DNA from: Clostridium psychrophilum
GTDB lineage: Bacteria > Bacillota > Clostridia > Clostridiales > Clostridiaceae
NCBI RefSeq assembly: GCF_018861705.1
Contig: NZ_JAHLEC010000021.1
Span: forward strand, 1-49,915
Direction of reading: 5' to 3'
Length of the DNA: 49,915 nt
The notes under the pieces were generated by a model, which did not search any database, was not told the origin of the DNA, and was given only the letters and a program-made list of their open reading frames with translations. Within the stretch, counting starts at the first letter, position 1; every line of letters starts with the position of its first letter. Both the position numbers and the translations under genes were made by a program. Shown piece after piece: positions 44,588-49,915 of the stretch.

Positions 44588-46157
44588 TTTAACTTCATTT
44601 ATGAATTTCGTAATAGAAAGAAAAGATCAAATAATAAGTTTGTTTATTCAACATATCCAACTAACTTTATTCGCAATTGTTATTGCTATTGCTATAGCTA
44701 TACCGCTTAGTATACTTATAGTTAAATATAGAAAACTTTCAGTTCCTATCATTGGTTTTGCAAATGTAATTCAATCAGTACCTAGTCTTGCATTACTTGG
44801 ATTTTTAATACCTTTACTTGGTATTGGAAGTAAACCAGCAATTGTTATGGTAGTTATGTATTCACTTCTACCAATCTTAAAAAATACATTTGCAGGACTA
44901 ACTAACATTAGCCCAGCACTTATTGAAGCTGCTGATGGTATGGGACTTACAAATACGCAAGTCTTATTCAAAGTCCGTTTTCCACTAGCTATGCCAATTA
45001 TTATGTCAGGTGTTAGAATATCTGCAGTCACGGCAGTTGGACTTATGACCATAGCTGCATTTATAGGTGCTGGTGGCCTTGGATACTTGGTTTTCTCAGG
45101 TGTACAAACCGTTAATAACAATATGATTCTTGCCGGAGCTATTCCTGCTTGCTTTCTTGCTATTTTTCTAGATTTCATTTTAGGAAAAGTAGAAGATGTA
45201 GTAGTTCCAGAGGGTATAAAAATCACCCAAACTAAAACCCCCAAAAATAAAACAATTTTTAGTAGTAAAAAATTCAAATATATAGCATCAGGATTAATTC
45301 TTTTAGTAATTATATCCTCAGTAGCTGTAAGTTTTGTTAAAAATGAAGATACAATAGTCGTAGGCTCTAAAAATTTTAATGAGTCAATAATACTTGGAGA
45401 TATGATGTCTTCACTAATAGAAGCTAAAACTAAGTATAAAGTTGAGAGAAAATTAAATTTAGGAGGATCTGCTGTAGTATTTACTGCTATGAAATCAAAA
45501 GACGTAGATATATATCCAGAATATACTGGAACGGCTCTTGTAGACATACTAAAAAAGCCCACAATTAGCGATCCAACTAAAGTTTATAATATAGTAAAAA
45601 GCGAGTTTTCAAAGAAATATGATCTTGATTTTTTAGAGCCCCTAGGCTTCAATAACACCTTTGTATTGGCTCTAAAACCAGACTTTGCTAAGAAAAATAA
45701 TATAACCACCATTTCAGATTTAGCAAAAATAAGTGGTGATTTAAATGCCGGACTTACTATGGAATTTGCAAATAGACAAGATGGTTATATTGGACTAAAG
45801 AAAACCTATAGCCTAAATTTTAAAAGTTTAAAAGGAATAGATGGAGGGCTTAGATATACTGCTCTTGAAAAAGGTTCAACCCAGGTTACAGATGCATTCT
45901 CCACAGATGGAATGATCAAGAAATTTAATTTAAAACTTCTTAAAGATGATAAGGCTTTTTTCCCACCTTATTATGCAGTTCCTATAATAAGAAATGACAC
46001 ATTAAAAAAGCATCCTGAGCTAAAGGGTATATTACAACTTTTAGCAGGGAAAATTACTGATGAGGATATGCGTACTATGAATTATAAAGTAGATAACGGT
46101 GCACAATCTAGAACAGTTGCTGAAGACTTTTTAAGGTCTAAAGGTTTGATAAAATAA
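44580..46157 (+). CDS. Osmoprotectant ABC transporter, permease fused to substrate-binding domain, copy 1
   Basis: A 525-residue fusion. Residues 1-210 are the permease with six helices and the EAA-type loop ALIEAADGMGLTNTQVLFKVRFP. A further helix (about 232-252) anchors the OpuAC-type binding domain (255-525), which starts DTIVVGSKNFNESIILGDM and has AFSTDGMIKKFNLKLLKDD. The binding domain faces outside, so no free lipoprotein is needed. The ATG overlaps the end of opuCA. A second, very similar gene lies at 47522-49099. Confidence 0.92.
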   Translation: MNSLTSFMNFVIERKDQIISLFIQHIQLTLFAIVIAIAIAIPLSILIVKYRKLSVPIIGFANVIQSVPSLALLGFLIPLLGIGSKPAIVMVVMYSLLPILKNTFAGLTNISPALIEAADGMGLTNTQVLFKVRFPLAMPIIMSGVRISAVTAVGLMTIAAFIGAGGLGYLVFSGVQTVNNNMILAGAIPACFLAIFLDFILGKVEDVVVPEGIKITQTKTPKNKTIFSSKKFKYIASGLILLVIISSVAVSFVKNEDTIVVGSKNFNESIILGDMMSSLIEAKTKYKVERKLNLGGSAVVFTAMKSKDVDIYPEYTGTALVDILKKPTISDPTKVYNIVKSEFSKKYDLDFLEPLGFNNTFVLALKPDFAKKNNITTISDLAKISGDLNAGLTMEFANRQDGYIGLKKTYSLNFKSLKGIDGGLRYTALEKGSTQVTDAFSTDGMIKKFNLKLLKDDKAFFPPYYAVPIIRNDTLKKHPELKGILQLLAGKITDEDMRTMNYKVDNGAQSRTVAEDFLRSKGLIK

Positions 46158-46164
46158 ATAAGTC

Positions 46165-46201
46165 AAAAAGCGATATATTGTAAAAATATATCGCTTTTTT
46201 C
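46165..46201 (+). terminator. Intrinsic terminator after transporter copy 1
   Basis: AAAAAGCGATATA pairs with TATATCGCTTTTTT, ending in a T-run. The two transporters are therefore separate transcription units. Confidence 0.92.
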
Positions 46202-46315
46202 TGCTCAAATTAAAATAGAATTTTAAATCATAAAAATTTTTGTATAAATATTCTTTAACTGATAAATAATAATCATATTATAGTTATATACAAAATTGTA
46301 TAAATTCACACTTTC

Positions 46316-46358
46316 TTTACAGAGTAACAACTCAATGATATAATAGAGGTTGTTACTC
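46316..46358 (+). promoter_or_regulatory. Promoter and perfect operator of the second osmoprotectant transporter
   Basis: TTTACA (46316-46321) and TATAAT (46339-46344) are 17 bp apart. GAGTAACAAC (46322-46331) and GTTGTTACTC (46349-46358) form a perfect 10-bp inverted repeat spaced by 17 bp. The left arm fills the spacer and the right arm lies over the start of transcription. This is a textbook repressor site, probably for the BusR-like protein. Confidence 0.8.
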
Positions 46359-46383
46359 ACTGAAAAATTAGGAGGTTTTAACT

Positions 46384-47529
46384 TTGATTGAATTTAAAAA
46401 CGTAAGCAAAAGTTTTAACGGTAGAAAAATATTAAAAGATATAAATATTACTATACAAGACAAAGAATTAGTTGTTCTAATTGGACCAAGTGGTTGTGGA
46501 AAAACTACTACACTAAAAATGATTAATAAATTATTAGTACCAACTTCTGGTGAAATTATAATTGACGGTAAAAAAGTTGGAGACCAAAACACAATAAAGC
46601 TAAGACGTAATATGGGTTATGTTATACAACAAGCAGGCCTTCTCCCGCATTTAACTATAGGTGACAATATAGCATTAATACCTTCTATAGAAAAAATGGA
46701 TAAAAATCAATTACATACTAAAGTAATTGAGTTATTAAAACTCGTAGGACTAGATCCTGATATATATATAGATAAATATCCTAACCAATTAAGTGGTGGT
46801 GAACAACAAAGAGTAGGAGTTGCAAGAGCTTTTGTAATGAATCCTGATGTAATACTCATGGATGAACCCTTTAGTGCCCTGGATCCGATAACAAAAACTC
46901 AGCTTCAAGATGAGGTATTTAGCATACAACAAAACTACAAGAAAACTATTATATTTGTAACTCATGATATGGATGAAGCATTAAAACTTGGTGATAGAAT
47001 TTGCATTATGGATGGTGGACATGTGGTTCAATTTGATACACCATCAGAAATATTAAAAAATCCTATTAACGACTTCGTACGTGACTTTGTGGGCAAAAAC
47101 AGAATATGGAATCAGCCTGAATTAATTAAGGCAAAAGATATTATGATAGACAAGCCTGTAACATCAGTTGGAGAAAGAACCATACTCCAAGCAATTGAAA
47201 TAATGAAATCTAGAAATGTAGATAGTTTACTTGTTGTAGATAAAGATAATACTCTAACTGGACTTGTTACATTAAAACAAATTAGAGCGAATCTAAGAAA
47301 AGATCCAGATAAAGCTAGAAGAATAAAAGATTTAATGGAAACTAAACTTATAACCGTAAATCAAGAAGATTCAATAATTAATATATTAGAAGTTATAAAA
47401 AAAGAAGATATAAATTTTGTTCCAGTAGTAGATGATAAAAATAGATTAGCTGGCCTTCTTACCAAAAGTAGCCTTTTGTCTATACTAAGTAATCAATTTA
47501 TAGATATGGAGGTAGACGTAAATGAATAG
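46384..47529 (+). CDS. opuCA: Osmoprotectant ABC transporter ATPase, copy 2
   Basis: A 381-residue paralogue of the ATPase at 43442, nearly the same along its whole length (for example MIEFKNVSKSFNGRKILKDI against MIEFKNVNKSFNGRKILKDI). Walker A, signature and Walker B motifs are intact, and two CBS domains form the C-terminal third. Differences cluster in the CBS region, for instance SRNVDSLLVVDKDNTL against TSSVDSLLVVDENNAL. The start is TTG with AGGAGG 8 nt upstream. It overlaps the next gene by 8 bp. Confidence 0.92.
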   Translation: MIEFKNVSKSFNGRKILKDINITIQDKELVVLIGPSGCGKTTTLKMINKLLVPTSGEIIIDGKKVGDQNTIKLRRNMGYVIQQAGLLPHLTIGDNIALIPSIEKMDKNQLHTKVIELLKLVGLDPDIYIDKYPNQLSGGEQQRVGVARAFVMNPDVILMDEPFSALDPITKTQLQDEVFSIQQNYKKTIIFVTHDMDEALKLGDRICIMDGGHVVQFDTPSEILKNPINDFVRDFVGKNRIWNQPELIKAKDIMIDKPVTSVGERTILQAIEIMKSRNVDSLLVVDKDNTLTGLVTLKQIRANLRKDPDKARRIKDLMETKLITVNQEDSIINILEVIKKEDINFVPVVDDKNRLAGLLTKSSLLSILSNQFIDMEVDVNE

Positions 47530-49099
47530 TATTAATTCTTTTATTAGTTTTATAGTAGACAGAAAAGATCAAATAATGGATTTGTTTATCCAACATATTC
47601 AACTAACTTTATTCTCAATAGTAATCGCTATAGCAATTGCTATACCACTTGGTATACTTATAGTTAGGTATAGAAAACTTTCGGGTCCTGTTATTGGTGT
47701 TACAAACGTAATTCAATCGGTTCCCAGCCTTGCATTGCTTGGATTTTTAATACCAATACTTGGTATAGGTAGTAAACCAGCAATTATAATGGTAGTTATG
47801 TATTCTCTTCTACCAATTTTAAAAAATACATTTACAGGACTCACAAACGTCAGTCCTGCGCTTATTGAAGCCGCCGATGGCATGGGACTTACCAATACTC
47901 AGGTACTTCTAAAAGTTCGTTTTCCACTCGCTATGCCAATCATAATGTCAGGCATTAGAATATCTTCAGTTACGGCTGTTGGACTTATGACCATAGCTGC
48001 TTTCGTAGGCGCTGGTGGCCTTGGATATTTAGTTTTTTCCGGAGTTCAAACAGTCGACAATAACATGATTCTTGCTGGAGCTATTCCCGCTTGTTTACTT
48101 GCTATTATATTAGATTTTATTTTAGGTAAGATAGAAGACATCGTAGTTCCTGAGGGAATAAAAGTTACCCATACTAAAAAATCTAAAAAGAAAAGTTTGT
48201 TCGGTAGCAAGAAGTTTAAACTTATAGCTTCAGGAATTGTACTTTTAGTTATATTATCAACAGTAGCTATAAGTTTTTTTAATGATAAGAACAAAATAGT
48301 AGTAGGTTCTAAAAACTTTAACGAACAATTAATAATGGGAGATATGGTATCCTCTTTAATTGAAGCTAAGACAAAATATAAAGTTGAAAGAAAATTAAAT
48401 TTGGGTGGAACTAATGTAGTATTTAGCGCTTTGAAAACAAAAAACGTTGATCTGTATGTAGAGTATACTGGTACAGTTCTTGTAAATATGCTAAAAAAAC
48501 CTACTGTGAGCGATCCAAAAAAAGTTTACGATATCGGAAAAGCAACTTTGGCTAAAGATTATAGTATAGAAATGCTTAATCCAATAGGATTTAACAATAC
48601 CTATGTTATAGCAGTAAAAAAAGATTTTGCAAAAAAATATAACTTAGAAACTATATCTGATTTAGCAAAAATAAGTCCAAAAGTAACTGCTGGAGTTACT
48701 ATGGATTTTGCAAATAGACCAGATGGTTATCTTGGACTTCAAAAAAAATATAATTTAAAATTCAAAAGTGTAAAAGGTATCGATGGTGGACTTAGATATA
48801 AGGCACTTGAAAGTGGTGACACTCAGGTTCTAGATGCATTCTCCACTGATGGACTAATTAAAAAGTTTGATTTAAAACTTCTAAAAGATGATAAGCAATT
48901 TTTCCCACCATATTATGCAGTTCCACTAGTAAACGCAGATACACTCAAAAAATATCCTGACTTAAAGGGTGTTTTATCCCTCTTAGACGGAAAAATTAAC
49001 GATGATGAAATGCGGTCTATGAACTTAAAAGTAGATAATGGTGCACAATCTAAAACAATTGCAGAAGATTTTTTAAGATCTAAAGGTTTGATAAAATAA
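47522..49099 (+). CDS. Osmoprotectant ABC transporter, permease fused to substrate-binding domain, copy 2
   Basis: A 525-residue paralogue of the protein at 44580, with the same layout: permease (1-210), anchor helix, OpuAC-type binding domain (255-525). The permease half is nearly unchanged. The binding half differs more: NEQLIMGDMVSSL against NESIILGDMMSSL, and DVLVEYTG-like positions read DLYVEYTG against DIYPEYTG. This suggests that the two pumps prefer different solutes. Confidence 0.92.
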   Translation: MNSINSFISFIVDRKDQIMDLFIQHIQLTLFSIVIAIAIAIPLGILIVRYRKLSGPVIGVTNVIQSVPSLALLGFLIPILGIGSKPAIIMVVMYSLLPILKNTFTGLTNVSPALIEAADGMGLTNTQVLLKVRFPLAMPIIMSGIRISSVTAVGLMTIAAFVGAGGLGYLVFSGVQTVDNNMILAGAIPACLLAIILDFILGKIEDIVVPEGIKVTHTKKSKKKSLFGSKKFKLIASGIVLLVILSTVAISFFNDKNKIVVGSKNFNEQLIMGDMVSSLIEAKTKYKVERKLNLGGTNVVFSALKTKNVDLYVEYTGTVLVNMLKKPTVSDPKKVYDIGKATLAKDYSIEMLNPIGFNNTYVIAVKKDFAKKYNLETISDLAKISPKVTAGVTMDFANRPDGYLGLQKKYNLKFKSVKGIDGGLRYKALESGDTQVLDAFSTDGLIKKFDLKLLKDDKQFFPPYYAVPLVNADTLKKYPDLKGVLSLLDGKINDDEMRSMNLKVDNGAQSKTIAEDFLRSKGLIK

Positions 49100-49106
49100 A
49101 ATAAGT

Positions 49107-49150
49107 GAAAAAAGGTTTGATATATTTTATATATCAAACCTTTTTTATTT
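49107..49150 (+). terminator. Intrinsic terminator after transporter copy 2
   Basis: AAAAGGTTTGATATA pairs with TATATCAAACCTTTT, followed by a T-run. Confidence 0.92.
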
Positions 49151-49315
49151 TCCCTGATATCCATAATAACTATATAAAAATTAGATTATTTTACACTAAT
49201 TAGTATATGTATATAATATTGTCTTTTTTAGCATACTAAGATAAAGGTTAATGCTAATACCAATACTGTTACTATTATTGCAAAATAATTTTTGATAAAT
49301 TATGGAGATGTTATT

Positions 49316-49750
49316 ATGAATTATAAAAAGATTTCATTAAAAATGATAATATTACCTCTTATATTATTAATATGTATGTCATTTATACCCTTAACATTAA
49401 TACCTATAGTTAATAAAACTCAAGATACAAAATCAGTTATGGCAATTGCTAAAAGTGTACCAAACGAGAAACGAGGATCCCCCCATTATGATTACATTAT
49501 AGGACAGGATCACCTACCTCATTTCAGAGTATTTTTTTGGGTTCCCAAAAATGCAACCCATTTTCAGCCTTATGCAGATAGCGGAGTTAATACCGATGTA
49601 TCAGAACATGGCCCTGTTACAAATTGGTCTATAGTTACTACAAAACAAATAAAAGGTAATGATAAGTTAGTATTCATATATGTGCCTAAAACTTTTGTTA
49701 TTTTATATGGAGATGGTTTTCAAGATGTTATACATTTAAAATATAACTAG
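49316..49750 (+). CDS. Small exported or membrane-anchored protein, unknown
   Basis: A 144-residue protein starting MNYKKISLKMIILPLILLIC. A hydrophobic segment (about 9-32) acts as signal or anchor, and the remainder is a soluble domain with HYDYIIGQDHLPHFRVFFWV and DVSEHGPVTNWSIVTTKQIK. There is no lipobox or cysteine after the anchor. GGAGATG 5 nt before the ATG at 49316 favours this start over the in-frame ATT-type start at 49292. The family is not recognised. A repeat array begins 7 bp after its stop codon. Confidence 0.65.
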   Translation: MNYKKISLKMIILPLILLICMSFIPLTLIPIVNKTQDTKSVMAIAKSVPNEKRGSPHYDYIIGQDHLPHFRVFFWVPKNATHFQPYADSGVNTDVSEHGPVTNWSIVTTKQIKGNDKLVFIYVPKTFVILYGDGFQDVIHLKYN

Positions 49751-49754
49751 TTAG

Positions 49755-49915
49755 AGCGACCCAGGAGATGATTACAACTCTACCAAGAGATGCTTACAGC
49801 TCTGCCAAGAGATGCTTACAGCTCTGCCAAGAGATGCTTACAGCTCTGCCAAGAGATGCTTACAGCTCTGCCAAGAGATGCTTACAGCTCTGCCAAGAGA
49901 TGCTTACAGCTCTGC
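49755..49915 (+). repeat. 22-bp tandem array of element tail modules, cut by window edge
   Basis: The array opens with the standard tail piece GCGACCCAGGAGATGATTA. A variant unit (CAACTCTACCAAGAGATGCT at 49775) follows, then identical 22-bp units beginning CAGCTCTGCCAAGAGATGCT at 49797, 49819, 49841, 49863, 49885 and 49907 (the last cut by the window edge). Each unit has a CTCT/AGAG hairpin. There are no spacers. It is an expansion of the same module that ends the repeat elements. Confidence 0.85.

Noticed and set aside
44771-45562. 263-codon minus-strand frame inside the osmoprotectant permease gene
   Set aside because: It is the antisense shadow of a clear, duplicated gene; it has no start site of its own.
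49755-49915. CRISPR array
   Set aside because: The 22-bp units are directly abutting with no spacers, and no cas gene is in the window.

Overview
This is about 50 kb of AT-rich chromosome from an anaerobic, spore-forming Firmicute, almost certainly Clostridium sensu stricto. The evidence is pyruvate:ferredoxin oxidoreductase, an Etf-linked (electron-bifurcating type) lactate dehydrogenase, Spo0A, SpoIIP, strong AGGAGG ribosome binding sites and very low GC. The species cannot be fixed from the sequence alone. No rRNA, tRNA or CRISPR array was seen.

Layout. 1-4.4 kb (minus strand): start of a PFOR gene and a lactate oxidation operon (lctB-lctC-lctD) with a GntR/FadR-type operator, together a lactate to pyruvate to acetyl-CoA route. 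4.7-9.3 kb: a phage-baseplate-domain/metallophosphoesterase fusion, a DUF3231 ferritin-like protein, and a DUF1646 ion transporter behind a small membrane ORF and a likely Na+-I riboswitch. 9.3-11.7 kb: arsenic operon arsR-arsD-acr3-arsC. 12.2-17.1 kb: a frameshifted alcohol-dehydrogenase-like gene and the polyamine transporter potABCD. 17.6-21 kb: glycogen synthase homologue and GH13 amylase. 21.4-26.8 kb: a PAS histidine kinase, a CheB-CheR-PAS fusion and a DUF3231-type gene split by a stop codon. 27.4-31.6 kb: RpiR-family regulator, a frameshifted L,D-transpeptidase, a small unknown gene, spoIIP. 31.7-35.6 kb: a Co/Ni ECF transporter in two units (cbiQO and cbiM) plus DUF3842. 35.7-40.8 kb: ferritin, spo0A, galE, mgtE and a secreted repeat protein. 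41-42.4 kb: a permease gene broken by a small mobile element. 42.6-49.1 kb: a BusR-like (GntR+RCK_C) regulator followed by two tandem copies of an OpuC-type osmoprotectant transporter. The window ends inside a 22-bp tandem array.

The most unusual content lies between and within genes. First, a family of small modular elements recurs at least nine times. Each has a roughly 105-bp folded head in one of two sequence families (ends AACAACATTTTGGAAGC or AACGACATTTCAGAAGG) and usually a tail of short hairpin modules ending GGAGATGATTTAA. All lie in the same orientation and most are bounded by TTTAA. One interrupts the permease, and removing exactly 131 bp (one TTTAA copy included) restores the reading frame. 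Another sits in the 5' leader of cbiQO. The TTTAA target, hairpins and strand bias point to non-autonomous relatives of IS200/IS605 elements. Second, the cbiM and cbiQO leaders share a two-hairpin motif with C-ACGAR-G pentaloops, covarying stems and a terminator that competes with the second hairpin. It looks like a metal-responsive riboswitch or other RNA regulator that I cannot match to a known class. Once the element is removed, the hairpin spacing in the two leaders is 40 and 41 nt.

Four genes are broken: two by single-base slips in A-runs (real, or assembly errors), one by an in-frame stop and one by the element insertion.
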